This document shows, in pieces, positions 46,961 through 55,796 of a DNA stretch of 64,000 nt. The DNA comes from Mesorhizobium sp. GTDB taxonomy: Bacteria; Pseudomonadota; Alphaproteobacteria; Rhizobiales; Rhizobiaceae. The DNA is taken from assembly GCA_004020315.1 (NCBI GenBank), contig SAQG01000013.1, positions 90,719 to 154,718 of the forward strand, in the 5' to 3' direction. Made by a program: the position numbers and the translations under genes. Under the pieces are notes generated by a model. It was not told the DNA's origin and did not search any database. It saw only the letters and a program-made list of their open reading frames with translations. How positions within the stretch are numbered: position 1 is the first letter of the stretch; each line of letters starts with the position of its first letter.

Positions 46961-47557
46961 ATGAAAACAGCCAATCTGATGTGTCTTCTTCTGGCCAGTT
47001 TGCTGGCATCGCCGGCGCATGCGGGATGGAAGCCGGTCGAGAAGGTCGAGACCTACGCCGTTTCAGGGCAGACCGGGCCCCAGCTCCATGCCTCGATGGG
47101 CGAACGCGGACCGATGATCGGCAAGGGCAAGGTCCGCGCCATGGCGTACACCAATTTCAAGCTGACCTGGGTCAGGGACTATCAGCAACAAGGCAATGCC
47201 TGCGTGCTGGTGTCGGCGCGGCCGAAGCTCATCATAACCTACACCTTGCCCAAAACGTCCGGGCCGGTGCCGGCCGCCGTGCAGAAGAGTTGGGACGCCT
47301 TTGCCGCTGGCCTCGCCGCCCACGAAAAGGTGCATGGCGACATCATCGTCGACATGGTCCGCAAGATCGAGACGGCCACGATCGGCCTGTCCGTCCCCGA
47401 CGATCCCGGCTGCAGCAAGATCAGGACCGAAATGACCAGGCGGCTTACCGAACTCTCCCAGGCGCAGCGGCAGGCGAGCCGCGAATTCGACCGGGTAGAA
47501 TTCGCCCCGCGCGGCAATCTGCAGCAGCTCATCGTCAATTTGCTGATGGGGCGGTAG
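46961..47557 (+). CDS. DUF922 exported putative zinc metallopeptidase
   Basis: 198 residues. A Sec signal (MKTANLMCLLLASLLASPAHA) precedes a domain with HEKVH (HExxH-type zinc motif) in AAHEKVHGDIIVDMV. Conserved segments YTNFKLTWVRDYQQQGNACV and FDRVEF support DUF922. The family is predicted to act as a periplasmic protease; activity is unproven. It is divergent from the organosulfur operon. Confidence 0.85.
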   Translation: MKTANLMCLLLASLLASPAHAGWKPVEKVETYAVSGQTGPQLHASMGERGPMIGKGKVRAMAYTNFKLTWVRDYQQQGNACVLVSARPKLIITYTLPKTSGPVPAAVQKSWDAFAAGLAAHEKVHGDIIVDMVRKIETATIGLSVPDDPGCSKIRTEMTRRLTELSQAQRQASREFDRVEFAPRGNLQQLIVNLLMGR

Positions 47558-47604
47558 GGATGGGAACGGAAACCGCGGCAAGGCTGGCGAAAGCGTCGAC
47601 GACA

Positions 47605-47653
47605 GCCGATCTCCCCCCTTGCGGGGAGATGCCCGGCAGGGCAGAGGGGGGTG
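47605..47653. repeat. Palindromic mosaic repeat, single arm
   Basis: CCGATCTCCCCCCTTGCGGG continues into a GGCAGGGCAGAGGGGGGTGG end. It is the same arm as in the 2541-2698 element, here unpaired. Confidence 0.8.
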
Positions 47654-47743
47654 GGAAGGATCGCTAGCTTTCGACGTAACCCATTCGCAACCCGAAACCA
47701 GCCTGAGGGCGTGGCGGCGATTAGTTGAAAGGCCGGAGGGACA

Positions 47744-47902
47744 CCACCCCCCTCTGTCCTGCCGGACATCTCCCCCACTTGGGGGGAGATCGGCCGTCAT
47801 CTTTGATTTCGCCAATCGCCAACCTCGAAAAAGAGGCGCTGTCGGCGGAGCTGCCAATCTCCCCACTTGTGGGGGAGATGTCCGGCAGGACAGAGGGGGG
47901 CG
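47744..47902. repeat. Palindromic mosaic repeat, copy 2 (two inverted arms)
   Basis: The left arm begins CCACCCCCCTCTGTCCTGCC. The inverted right arm ends CAGGACAGAGGGGGGCG. Each arm includes a CTCCCC-loop-GGGGAG hairpin. The spacer differs from that of copy 1, so the arms are conserved rather than the centre. Confidence 0.85.
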
Positions 47903-47941
47903 CCGCAGAGCGCCAACCTCGATAGCGACCGAGCATTGACA

Positions 47942-48307
47942 ATGCCTCACACGCCGTTGCCTCCACGAAATCGCGCAAATGCCAAGTCGATGCGCAAAGC
48001 CATGACCGACGCCGAATTGAAGCTCTGGAATGAGCTTCGCGCGCATCGGCTGATGGGGCTTGGGTTCCGGAGACAATTTCCGATCGCTGGTTACATCGTT
48101 GACTTTGCTTGCCCGGAAAAGAAACTCGTCGTCGAAGTCGATGGTTCACAGCATGCCGATACCAATGAAGGCGATGAGGCGAGGACAAAGCGTCTGGAAC
48201 AAGACGGATGGCGAACCATCCTGCGCTTCTGGAACGACGACGTCATTCGCGACATCGACAATGTCTGCCAGCACATAATCATCGCGGCCGGTGCGGACAG
48301 GCGCTGA
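47942..48307 (+). CDS. DUF559 (endonuclease-fold) protein
   Basis: 121 residues with the DUF559/Vsr-like core: RKAMTDAELKLWNELRAHRL, GFRRQFPIAGYIVDFAC (Asp) and KKLVVEVDGSQH (Glu/Asp), then RTKRLEQDGWRTILRFWNDDV. The family has a PD-(D/E)xK-like fold and is predicted to act on DNA; its role is unknown. It directly follows the palindromic repeat. Confidence 0.88.
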   Translation: MPHTPLPPRNRANAKSMRKAMTDAELKLWNELRAHRLMGLGFRRQFPIAGYIVDFACPEKKLVVEVDGSQHADTNEGDEARTKRLEQDGWRTILRFWNDDVIRDIDNVCQHIIIAAGADRR

Positions 48308-48310
48308 CTT

Positions 48311-49354
48311 TCATTCCGCCACCGGCGTCCACATCACATCCTCGACCCGTATCGCCCCCGTTGCCAGCATCGCCAGCCGGTCGAAGCCGAGCGCGGCGCC
48401 GCTCGCTTGCGGCATGATGGCGAGTGCGGCGAGAAAATCCTCGTCGATCGGATAGCGTTCGCCATAGATGCGCTCCTTCTCGTCCATCTCGAGGATGAAG
48501 CGCCGGCGCTGCTCGGCGGCGTCGGTGAGCTCGCCGAAGGCGTTGGCCAGCTCGACGCCGCAGCAATAGAGCTCGAAACGCTCGGCGACCCTCGGGTCAT
48601 CGGCGCTCGGGCGGGCAAGGGCGGCCTCCGAAATCGGATAGCCGTAGAGGATGGTGGCGCGCCCCTGCCCCAGCACCGGCTCGATCTTTTCCACCGTCAC
48701 CCGGCTGAACAGATCGGCCCAATTGTCGTCGGGCGCCGTGCGCAGTCCGACCTGCACCAGAGCCGCGTGAAGCGCTTCGCGATCGGTGCTGCCGTCGGCG
48801 GCGACCGTGGCCAACAGATCGATGCCGGCATGGCGCGTGAAGGCCTCGGCGACGCTCAACCGTTCCGGCTCGGCGAACGGATCGGCCTCGCGTCCGCGAA
48901 AGGCGAAACGTTTTGTGCCGGCGCGCTCGGCGGCCAGCGCGACAAGCCCGGCGCAATCCTCCATCAGGCTCTCATAGGTCTCATCAGCCCGGTACCATTC
49001 GAGCATGGTGAAGGACGGATGGTGCAACGGGCCGCGCTCGCGGTTGCGATAGACGGCACTCAGGCTGAAGATGCGTTTCTCGCCGGCGGCGAGCAGCTTC
49101 TTGCAGGCGAATTCCGGCGAGGTGTGCAAATAGAGCGGCTGACGCGCGCCGTCCGGGCCGATCGCCTCGGTGGCGAAGGCCGACAAATGCGCCTCGTTGC
49201 CGGGCGAGACCTGCAGCGCCGCCGTCTCGACCTCGACAAAGTCGCGGCGGGCAAACCAGTCGCGCAGAGCCGCAGTGATGGCATTGCGCAGGATCAGCCG
49301 CGGCCGGCGGTCGGCGTGAACATCGGGCGTCCACCAGGGAGAGGCGGCTGTCAT
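48311..49354 (-). CDS. epmA: EF-P lysine ligase EpmA (GenX/PoxA)
   Basis: 347 residues from ATG at 49354. It is a class II lysyl-tRNA-synthetase-like catalytic core without the anticodon-binding domain: [37 protein letters not shown], and motif 3 near [12 protein letters not shown]. EpmA attaches beta-lysine to EF-P. It is divergent from efp, a functional pairing. EpmB, needed to make beta-lysine, is not in this window. Confidence 0.94.
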   Translation of the reverse strand: MTAASPWWTPDVHADRRPRLILRNAITAALRDWFARRDFVEVETAALQVSPGNEAHLSAFATEAIGPDGARQPLYLHTSPEFACKKLLAAGEKRIFSLSAVYRNRERGPLHHPSFTMLEWYRADETYESLMEDCAGLVALAAERAGTKRFAFRGREADPFAEPERLSVAEAFTRHAGIDLLATVAADGSTDREALHAALVQVGLRTAPDDNWADLFSRVTVEKIEPVLGQGRATILYGYPISEAALARPSADDPRVAERFELYCCGVELANAFGELTDAAEQRRRFILEMDEKERIYGERYPIDEDFLAALAIMPQASGAALGFDRLAMLATGAIRVEDVMWTPVAE

Positions 49355-49483
49355 GACAGGCGGATTCGCATGGAGGACTGGCGATTGCCGCCAAGATGCG
49401 CTAGGCCGCACCGGAAGGCTCCCGCAGCCGATTTGCGCCGGTCGGCGCTCCCAGGCCAGTCAACGCTCTTAGGAATAAAGCCA

Positions 49484-50050
49484 GTGAAGGTCATCGCCAG
49501 TTCCCTACGCAAAGGCAATGTCGTCGAAAAGGACGGCAAGCTCTATGTGATCCTCTTTGCCGAAAACATCCATCCGGGCAAGGGCACGCCGGTGACCCAG
49601 CTCGACATGCGCCGCATCTCCGACGGGGTGAAAGTTTCGGAGCGCTACCGCACCACCGAGCAGGTCGAGCGGGCCTATGTCGAGGAGCGCGAGCACACCT
49701 TCCTCTATCGCGACTCGGAAGGCTTCCATTTCATGAACCCGGAAAGCTACGACCAGGTCGCGGTGTCGGAAAGCGTGGTCGGCGAGATGGCGCCCTATCT
49801 CACGGAAGGCATGGCGGTGCAGATCTCGCAGCACAACGGCATCGCCATCTCGCTGGTGCTGCCGCAGCGCGCCACCTTCGAGGTGGTCGAGACCGAGCCG
49901 GTGACCAAGGGCCAGACGGCGTCCTCGTCCTACAAGCCGGCGACGCTATCCAACGGCGTGCGCACGCTGGTGCCTCCGCACATCAGCGCCGGCACCCGCG
50001 TGGTGGTGATGACGGCTGACGGCGCGTATGTGGAACGCGCGAAGGATTGA
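49484..50050 (+). CDS. efp: Translation elongation factor P
   Basis: 188 residues from GTG at 49484 (AGGA upstream). Three beta-barrel domains are present: KOW-like N-terminal (1-64), OB (66-128) and C-terminal. The modification lysine is K33 in [13 protein letters not shown] relieves ribosome stalling at polyproline. The adjacent epmA implies lysylation of K33. Confidence 0.97.
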   Translation: MKVIASSLRKGNVVEKDGKLYVILFAENIHPGKGTPVTQLDMRRISDGVKVSERYRTTEQVERAYVEEREHTFLYRDSEGFHFMNPESYDQVAVSESVVGEMAPYLTEGMAVQISQHNGIAISLVLPQRATFEVVETEPVTKGQTASSSYKPATLSNGVRTLVPPHISAGTRVVVMTADGAYVERAKD

Positions 50051-50192
50051 GGCTGGGGTTACTTTTGTCCTCGCTCACGGCGTCGCAGCCGGCTCCCGAG
50101 CCGGGCAATGCGCGTCCCTGTCGCGATAGGCGCGCCCGTGGTGCAATCCGGCGCCCAGCGAGCGACAGGCGGAGCGCGCTAGAAGCCGGCTG

Positions 50193-50333
50193 CTAGTAGC
50201 GGGCGCAAATCGCGTACACAGCTGCCAGGTATGTGAGTGCAATCGTGACGTAGGAGACCGCGAGTTCGGCCACGATGGAGGTGATTTGAAGCAGCGTCAC
50301 CGGTAAACCCTTTGTTAACCCTGACTCGCTCAT
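50193..50333 (-). CDS. 46-residue membrane peptide
   Basis: ATG at 50333 follows AGGATTAACGCGT. The peptide starts MSESGLTKGLPVTLLQ and has one long hydrophobic helix (ITSIVAELAVSYVTIALTYL) ending AICARY. A single-pass inner-membrane peptide is predicted. The frame uses normal codons. No family is recognised. Confidence 0.5.
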   Translation of the reverse strand: MSESGLTKGLPVTLLQITSIVAELAVSYVTIALTYLAAVYAICARY

Positions 50334-50650
50334 ACGCGTTAATCCTGTCTCTTAACAGTCCCCATAAGTACACAGGGAGCGAGATCTGTGCCGCTACGAA
50401 CCCCGATCGTCGCCGAAGGCAGAGGCGCGACACCGATTGCCCATGCAATCATGAGCCTCCTTCACTGGACAGGGATTCAGCCAAGGACGAGGCCCGCTAC
50501 CAGAACCGTAAGGATCATCGACAGCGGAACGGCGAGAAGGCAGCACGCCTCCAAAGTGTTGATTTGCCAAGAGTTCATCGGGCGCTTCCCAGTTGATTTC
50601 CTATCTAAACGGGCAAACCGGGACGGCAGTTCCACGGAAAATGTCCGGCG
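50334..50650. other. Intergenic stretch with no supported gene
   Basis: About 320 bases. Open frames here have poor codon bias. It holds the promoter side of the 46-residue ORF and the 3' flank of the DUF2285 gene. Nothing else was recognised. Confidence 0.5.
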
Positions 50651-50929
50651 TCATCCACACCGCCATCGTGCTGATCGACGCGAACCCTCATTCCCGGTCA
50701 TCCAGCGGGCACGCGCCAGATGCGTCGCCCAAGCCCGGAATGCCCGTTCCGGCTCCTGCTCCGGATCAATGTGCAGGACCCTCTTGGCGACCTCACGCCA
50801 ATCGGCCCCGTCCGCCGCCGCATCGAGCAGCCGGATATAAGTCAGCATGCAGTGCTCGTCATAGGCGGTCAGCACCGAAGACATCGGCGCCGCGTCTGCG
50901 AAATGAGGGTCGAGCGGTGGCTTTGGCAT
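50651..50929 (-). CDS. DUF2285 domain protein with altered C-terminus
   Basis: 92 residues. The start MPKPPLDPHFADAAPMSSVL and the core YIRLLDAAADGADWREVAKR and VLHIDPEQEPERAFRAW fit DUF2285, a short domain frequent on rhizobial integrative conjugative elements. The usual end after ARWMT (a GYRHLL-type tail) is replaced by GNEGSRRSARWRCG. It may be a decayed remnant of a mobile element. Confidence 0.7.
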   Translation of the reverse strand: MPKPPLDPHFADAAPMSSVLTAYDEHCMLTYIRLLDAAADGADWREVAKRVLHIDPEQEPERAFRAWATHLARARWMTGNEGSRRSARWRCG

Positions 50930-51208
50930 TGCGATCTACCAGCAATGGCGCACCGTAGCAGGCGGTCGAGAAGCCCGCGCCCTTCAATTGGAGGACGCTG
51001 GCGGATCGAGGGCTCGCCGTGTTGCCGCCCTCCGCACCCCTCAGACGGCAAAGGTCCGTCTTCCCGGTGATCAGCTGCGCCTTACGATCGAACTCACCGG
51101 GCAATCAGCTTTGACAAGTTTGATGGGTGGAAACGGCTATCGCCGCCGCGACCCACGTCTGATTTCCTGAACGAGGTGAGTGTTTTCAAACGGCGGGAAA
51201 ACCAAGGC

Positions 51209-51649
51209 ATGTACTGGCTCAAGCGACTATCGATCAATCTCATTGCATTGGCGCTGGCGACCTTCATTGGCATGGTCGCAGTATCGCAAGCTGTCTATGT
51301 GTTTGATGCCAATGTCGGCCGGCTTCCGATCGCGCCCTTTATACGCGGGTTTGTGGCCTCACTCATTGTTGCCGCGATTGCGCCGAAAACGGCGTTCCTG
51401 CCAAGGTTCCTGGTATTCTCGGGTATCTTCCTTGCAGACCTGTTACTGTCCATCATCATTTCGAACATGACGATTGTCATGCTCGATCGCTACTGGGGCG
51501 GAAATCAGGATGGAGCCGGCCTCTGGATGTACGGTGTAGGCCTCATTCCTATTGTCACCTGCGTGGTTGGCTATCTGGTGCTGCGCGGGTTTCGGTCTCC
51601 GCCAGAGACCGGTGAAGCCAATGCTGTCGGGTCGCAAGCCAGCATGTGA
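51209..51649 (+). CDS. Four-helix membrane protein, hypothetical
   Basis: 146 residues from ATG at 51209; a GTG at 51176 would add eleven residues. Four hydrophobic helices are evident (INLIALALATFIGMVAVSQA; FIRGFVASLIVAAIAP; FLVFSGIFLADLLLSIIISN; GVGLIPIVTCVVGYLVLRGF), with a short polar tail. No family is recognised. Codon use is less GC-biased than in the neighbouring genes. Confidence 0.65.
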   Translation: MYWLKRLSINLIALALATFIGMVAVSQAVYVFDANVGRLPIAPFIRGFVASLIVAAIAPKTAFLPRFLVFSGIFLADLLLSIIISNMTIVMLDRYWGGNQDGAGLWMYGVGLIPIVTCVVGYLVLRGFRSPPETGEANAVGSQASM

Positions 51650-51683
51650 TTGACCGACGCGGGCATCACACCAAGTTTTCCCC

Positions 51684-52289
51684 TCACCGCGGCCGCCGCA
51701 TCAGCATCATCCCGTAGTGCACCGCCAACAAGTCCAGCCCGACCTTGAGCAGTTTAGACACGACATCCCGCGGCTCGCCCGTCTGTTCGGCGAGGCTCTT
51801 TACTGTTTCGCCGGCGCAGCAGACTTTTTGCACCACGCCCGACACTTCCCAATGCGCAAGCGCCCTGGTGGCGTCGGCATAGGCGCGGCCGGCGGACAGG
51901 ATGCGGTCGGCAACACCGCCGCCGATGCGGCCGCCGTCGACGCGCTCGGTCAGCGCCATCGGCTTGACGCCGTCCTGTGCCGAGACGCGAAAATCCTCGC
52001 GGTAGCGCATACCCGCCTCGCGCTGCTGGCGCGACAGCGAGGTGATGCCGGTCAGCGGGTCGACATTCCGCACCCGCACGATGCCGCCGGTCGAGGTGTG
52101 GCCGTCATTGGACACTTCATAGATGCGCCTCGCCTCCAGCGTGCCGGCCGCCAGCCGCTTGCGGCCGAAGGCGTCGTCCTTCAGCGCGAAATCATGGCCG
52201 ACCTCCTTGCGGATGCGTACCTGCTCGGCCTCGCCCTTGGGTAATTTGGGCGGCTTGGGCGCCTTGGTCTTGGCGGTCTTCTTGCTCAT
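51684..52289 (-). CDS. DUF6456-like regulatory protein
   Basis: 201 residues from ATG at 52289. A Lys/Pro-rich start (KKTAKTKAPKPPKLPKGEAE) is followed by a domain with LSRQQREAGMRYREDFRVSA, RAYADATRAL and an HTH-like end (GETVKSLAEQTGEPRDVVSK). This resembles the alphaproteobacterial DUF6456 family, often beside cell-cycle or phage-type regulators. Its role is unknown. It lies next to the GcrA-like gene. Confidence 0.65.
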   Translation of the reverse strand: MSKKTAKTKAPKPPKLPKGEAEQVRIRKEVGHDFALKDDAFGRKRLAAGTLEARRIYEVSNDGHTSTGGIVRVRNVDPLTGITSLSRQQREAGMRYREDFRVSAQDGVKPMALTERVDGGRIGGGVADRILSAGRAYADATRALAHWEVSGVVQKVCCAGETVKSLAEQTGEPRDVVSKLLKVGLDLLAVHYGMMLMRRPR

Positions 52290-52391
52290 GGGCAGAGTCC
52301 TCGTTTCATTTGCTGCCTTCGCAGAACCTGGGTTCCTCTCCTCACTGCGTGGGGGCGAGGAACCCAAGACTGCCGTCCGTTTGGCGATCGC

Positions 52392-53102
52392 TCACGCCCC
52401 GTCCGCCAGAGCTGTGCGGCGATGGTCGCAGAAGCGCGCCGCGTGATAGGCGCAGTAGCTTTTCAGCGGCCGCGTACGCAGGCCGCAGCACAGCATGTCC
52501 AGTCCCGGCCGGCTGCCGGGCGCGTCGTTTTCGGAGTCTTCCTCCAGCGTCAGATCGAGCGGCGCGCGGCAGCGGTTGAACAGGCAGTCGATGAAGCGCA
52601 TGGCCGCGACATGCGGCTGGCGCCCGACGGAGGCAACGGGGCGCGGCGCCGGCACCTTGAGGGCCTCGCCATCGGGCCCATGAATCTCGCGCGCGAACTG
52701 GCGCTGCGGCAGCCAGACCGGCGGCGCCAGCCTGGCCGGGGTGACATGCCTTACAGGCCCGTTTTGCTTCGCCAACTTCGCTTGTACGGGCAACTCTGCT
52801 TGCACAGGCAGCTCCGCTTGCAGTTCTGCTTGCCCTGGCGATCCGGCCGGCCCCATAGATTTGCCCGGCCTGAGGAGCTTTGCCGGGTTTTTCCTCGGCC
52901 GGCCACCAGTCCTGCCGCCCCTGGGATTGGCAAAGCCGATGGCACGCAAGTCAGCGTTGCGGTGCACGATGCTGATGACCGCGTTGCGCGAGGCCGGGCC
53001 GCCACGCAGCGCGCTCAGCCGGTCGGCGATCCGGGCGGCGGACAGTCCGTCCTTCAGCCAGCGGGCGATGCTTTGCAATTCCGTGTCGGTATAGCCGGGC
53101 AT
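52392..53102 (-). CDS. GcrA-like cell-cycle regulator
   Basis: 236 residues. The N-terminal GcrA DNA-binding region (YTDTELQSIARWLKDGLSAA; GGPASRNAVISIVHRNADLR) is clear. An AELPVQ repeat linker follows (about 95-115). The C-terminus has Cys/His pairs (CLFNRC ... CCGLRTRPLKSYCAYH). GcrA binds sigma70 RNA polymerase and methylated GAnTC promoters in alphaproteobacteria. The repeats suggest a paralogue rather than the core gcrA. Confidence 0.8.
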   Translation of the reverse strand: MPGYTDTELQSIARWLKDGLSAARIADRLSALRGGPASRNAVISIVHRNADLRAIGFANPRGGRTGGRPRKNPAKLLRPGKSMGPAGSPGQAELQAELPVQAELPVQAKLAKQNGPVRHVTPARLAPPVWLPQRQFAREIHGPDGEALKVPAPRPVASVGRQPHVAAMRFIDCLFNRCRAPLDLTLEEDSENDAPGSRPGLDMLCCGLRTRPLKSYCAYHAARFCDHRRTALADGA

Positions 53103-53149
53103 GGTGTTGGTCCGTCTCAAGAGTTGCGTGAAATGCCGAAGAGAAGGGG

Positions 53150-53452
53150 CTATCTCAGGCGGCCAAGCTTCGCCTCGGCTGCCGCGCGGGTGGCGCCGGA
53201 AACCGCCCTGCCCGTTTGCCGGTCGAAGACGATGACCGTGCCGTCCTCGGTGCGGACGCATGAAAGGCCCGCATGACACTGGCGGAAATTCCTGGCCGGA
53301 GCCGTGGGGAGAACGGCTCCGGCCGTTCCGGTCGCCGCCGGTGACGGCAGGGCGACCGGATCCGAGGCGCTAGCCTCGGGCTTCGTCCCGGCCGGGGAGG
53401 AAGACAGCCGGAACGGACGGGAAAACGAGATGGGGCAACGCGGCTTGTGCAT
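53150..53452 (-). CDS. Small hypothetical protein, start uncertain
   Basis: Up to 100 residues from 53452. The C-terminal 50 (CHAGLSCVRTEDGTVIVFDR then QTGRAVSGATRAAAEAKLG) look like a real small beta-alpha domain. The N-terminal half is low-complexity Pro/Ala and may not be translated. It is divergent from the repressor gene. No family is recognised. Confidence 0.4.
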   Translation of the reverse strand: MHKPRCPISFSRPFRLSSSPAGTKPEASASDPVALPSPAATGTAGAVLPTAPARNFRQCHAGLSCVRTEDGTVIVFDRQTGRAVSGATRAAAEAKLGRLR

Positions 53453-53458
53453 GGCCGT

Positions 53459-53485
53459 ATATAAGCATAACTCGAAAAATTATGC
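53459..53485 (+). promoter_or_regulatory. Operator-like element upstream of the S24 repressor
   Basis: ATATAAGCATAACTC is followed by an A-run and contains the perfect inverted repeat GCATAA-N9-TTATGC. It lies 13 bp before ATG 53499. The ATATAAGCATAACTC core recurs inverted at 54686-54706. Confidence 0.7.
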
Positions 53486-53498
53486 AAGCCATTCTTTC

Positions 53499-54230
53499 AT
53501 GGACGAAACCGATTCTTATGTTTCAGATGGCGCCATGGCGAAAACCTCATTGTCGATCAAAGTCGGGGCGGCGATCCGCAAGGCGCGCAAGCAGCGCGGC
53601 CTGGTGATGCGCCACATTGCCGAGCACAACGAGACCGACGTCGCCGCCGTCGGCAATTGGGAAACCGGCCGCAACCTGCCCAAGACCGAGAACCTTTTGA
53701 AGACCGCTGCCTTCCTGCGCGTCGACCCGGTGGCGCTCGGCAGGGGCGAGGTCGTCTTCCTCGACGACGCCGACAATGTCGCCGACGCAGAGATCGTCAC
53801 CGACGCCGCCCCCCTGCCCGCCGGCCCGATGGACATCGAGCTTTTGGGTGCTGCGGTCGGCGGCGACGACGGCGACTTCACCTTCAACGGCGAGGTCGCC
53901 GGCTATGTCCAGCGCCCGCCCGGCATTGCCCATCTGCGCAAGGTGTTTGCGCTGCATGTGCTTTCCGACTCGATGGTGCCGCGCTACGAGCCCGGCGAGA
54001 TGCTCTATTGCGGCGGCCGCGACGCCGTGCCCGGCGACCACGTGGTGATCGAGATGTTTCCCGAGGAAAACGAGCGCAACGGTAAGGCCTTCATCAAGAA
54101 GCTGGTCAAGCGCACCGCCGCCGAGCTGGTCGTCGAGCAGTACAATCCGCCGAAGACGCTGACCTTCAACCGCTACGCGATCAAGCACGTCTGGCGCGTT
54201 ATCCCGCTTAAAGAGCTGCTGGGGTACTGA
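53499..54230 (+). CDS. HTH-type repressor with S24 (LexA/CI-like) domain
   Basis: 243 residues from ATG at 53499; ATG 53535 (MAKTSLSIKVG) is an alternative. The N-terminal HTH spans about 20-80 (KVGAAIRKARKQRGLVMRHI; VAAVGNWETGRNLPKTENLL). The S24 domain has the Ser in HVLSDSMVPRYEPGE and the Lys in GKAFIKKLVKR, so the self-cleavage dyad seems intact. It probably binds the operator at 53459 and may respond to RecA or stress, like phage CI repressors, although no phage structural genes lie nearby. Confidence 0.88.
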   Translation: MDETDSYVSDGAMAKTSLSIKVGAAIRKARKQRGLVMRHIAEHNETDVAAVGNWETGRNLPKTENLLKTAAFLRVDPVALGRGEVVFLDDADNVADAEIVTDAAPLPAGPMDIELLGAAVGGDDGDFTFNGEVAGYVQRPPGIAHLRKVFALHVLSDSMVPRYEPGEMLYCGGRDAVPGDHVVIEMFPEENERNGKAFIKKLVKRTAAELVVEQYNPPKTLTFNRYAIKHVWRVIPLKELLGY

Positions 54231-54278
54231 GGGGCGGCGCCCTTCTCCCTCGCAAGGGGAAGATGGCGTTTCCGTCCA

Positions 54279-54581
54279 TCAAGCCCGCCTGGATCTCTCC
54301 AAGGGAACCTCGCGCTCGCTGAGCATCCGCGCTTCGGCACGGCGTCGCTCATGCTCGTCTATAAACGCCGCCTGAATCGAGACCGCAGCGCCCGGCAGCC
54401 CGTCGGCGCGACAGGCCGAGCAGCGAAGACGTCCCGAAAGGGCCGCCAGCGGCGTCTGCGCGGTCACTCCGAAACGCCTCAGCTCCGCCGGCTTCCACCA
54501 TCTGTTGCGGCCGCAATCGATACACTCGACCGCAATCGAGGCGACCTCGGCGATCGTCGCTTCCTTGCCCGGCAATGCCAT
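54279..54581 (-). CDS. Small protein with two Cys pairs (zinc-ribbon-like)
   Basis: 100 residues. CIDCGRNRWW and CSACRADG give a C-x2-C ... C-x2-C zinc-binding pattern, followed by a basic helical tail. Comparable small proteins occur in Rhizobiales without known function. Its promoter side holds the second copy of the operator-like motif (54686-54706) in the same relative orientation as at the repressor gene. Confidence 0.65.
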   Translation of the reverse strand: MALPGKEATIAEVASIAVECIDCGRNRWWKPAELRRFGVTAQTPLAALSGRLRCSACRADGLPGAAVSIQAAFIDEHERRRAEARMLSEREVPLERSRRA

Positions 54582-54685
54582 CGTCCCCAGCGCCTCCGTT
54601 CCTGTTTTGTTCGCATCATTATGGGTTTTGCCCGAAGAGTCGAGTCAGTTCCTCTCGAACCCGCGAAAAAGTTTAACTTGTATCG

Positions 54686-54706
54686 ATTTTTGAGTTATGC
54701 TTATAT
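54686..54706 (-). promoter_or_regulatory. Second copy of the ATATAAGCATAACTC element
   Basis: Read on the minus strand this is ATATAAGCATAACTC followed by AAAAAT. The first 15 bases are identical to 53459-53473. It lies between the 54279-54581 gene (minus) and the 54794 gene (plus). Confidence 0.7.
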
Positions 54707-54793
54707 CACATGCCGGCGAATGATACCGCCGCGGACGGGATGGGCGGCAGCGCCGGGCATCCGTCACGGCCGCCGCAAGCCAAGGAAACGAGG

Positions 54794-55162
54794 ATGGACG
54801 CCCTCTCCGCTCAATTCGCCCGCGATAGCGGCTATACCGGCGACAGCCCAGCCATGCTGGCGGCCTTTGCAGCCATCCGTCTCGACGGCATAGGCAAGGC
54901 ACGCCTGGGCCATGACCAGCGCAAGGCGACGGTCGACCGGCTGAAGCATGGCGAGGCGCTGTTTCTGGCGGCGATCCGCCCGGCGCAATCGGCCGAGGAG
55001 GCGCTCGAGGACGCCGCCCGCTTCATCGCATTGTTTCACAATATGCCGCGCTGGCGCCAGGAGAGACGCGGCGCCGACCTCGCCCGCGCCAGGCAGCAGC
55101 GGCTCCTGGCGCGCTTCTTCCGCCGCTACGGCCACCGCCTCTGGCCGCGGCAGGCGGCGTAA
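54794..55162 (+). CDS. Hypothetical protein, possible repressor target
   Basis: 122 residues from ATG at 54794, which has an RBS-like AAGGAAACGAGG; an in-frame ATG at 54710 adds 28 low-complexity residues. The protein is helical (DSPAMLAAFAAIRLDGIGKA; EEALEDAARFIALFHNMPRW) with an Arg-rich end. The operator-like motif lies just upstream. No family is recognised. Confidence 0.55.
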   Translation: MDALSAQFARDSGYTGDSPAMLAAFAAIRLDGIGKARLGHDQRKATVDRLKHGEALFLAAIRPAQSAEEALEDAARFIALFHNMPRWRQERRGADLARARQQRLLARFFRRYGHRLWPRQAA

Positions 55163-55274
55163 GAGCCCATCGGCCGCGAATGCCTGGCGCCGGTCGCCCG
55201 CATCGCGACGCGCCTGTCGCGAATAGCTGGACCGCACTTGCCGTCAGCTAGCCCGCGCCGTATGTCTGCCCTCG

Positions 55275-55733
55275 ATGAGCGAGATAGAGTTCCGTCGCGC
55301 ACAAGCGCACGATCTGCCGGCGATTGTCGCACTGCTTGCCGACGACGCGCTCGGCGCCGGCCGCGAGGACCCGTCGACGCCGCTCGCGCCGTCCTATCTC
55401 GATGCTTTCAGTGCAATCGATGCTGATCCCAACCAGCTGCTGGCCGTGGCTGTCGAAGCCGGGCAAGTGATCGGAACCCTGCAGCTCAGCTTCATCCCGG
55501 GCATTTCGAGGAAAGGCGCCTGGCGCGGCCAGATCGAAGGCGTTCGCGTCGCGCGGCAATGGCGGTCTCGCGGCGTCGGCAAGCGGATGATCGAATGGGC
55601 GGTTGAAGAATGCCGTTCGCGCAACTGCAGCTTCGTTCAGCTCACGACCGACAAGAGCCGACGGGAGGCGCACGCTTTCTACGAGGGCCTCGGTTTCACC
55701 GCCAGCCATCTCGGCTACAAGATGGCGTTGTAA
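55275..55733 (+). CDS. GNAT family N-acetyltransferase
   Basis: 152 residues with the full GNAT fold: FRRAQAHDLPAIVALLADD, the acetyl-CoA loop RVARQWRSRGVGKRMIEWAV (motif A, RxxGxG type) and a C-terminal AHAFYEGLGFTASHLGYKM. It acetylates an unknown amine. It stands alone. Confidence 0.92.
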   Translation: MSEIEFRRAQAHDLPAIVALLADDALGAGREDPSTPLAPSYLDAFSAIDADPNQLLAVAVEAGQVIGTLQLSFIPGISRKGAWRGQIEGVRVARQWRSRGVGKRMIEWAVEECRSRNCSFVQLTTDKSRREAHAFYEGLGFTASHLGYKMAL

Positions 55734-55796
55734 ATCGCGGCACCCTCAAGGGCTTCTGCGCGAACGCCACGATGACGGAGGAAAGGAGGAGTGAAA

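Noticed and set aside
51684..54230. Prophage, from S24 repressor, GcrA-like and DUF6456-like genes together
   Set aside because: No integrase, capsid, terminase or tail genes, and no attachment repeats seen.
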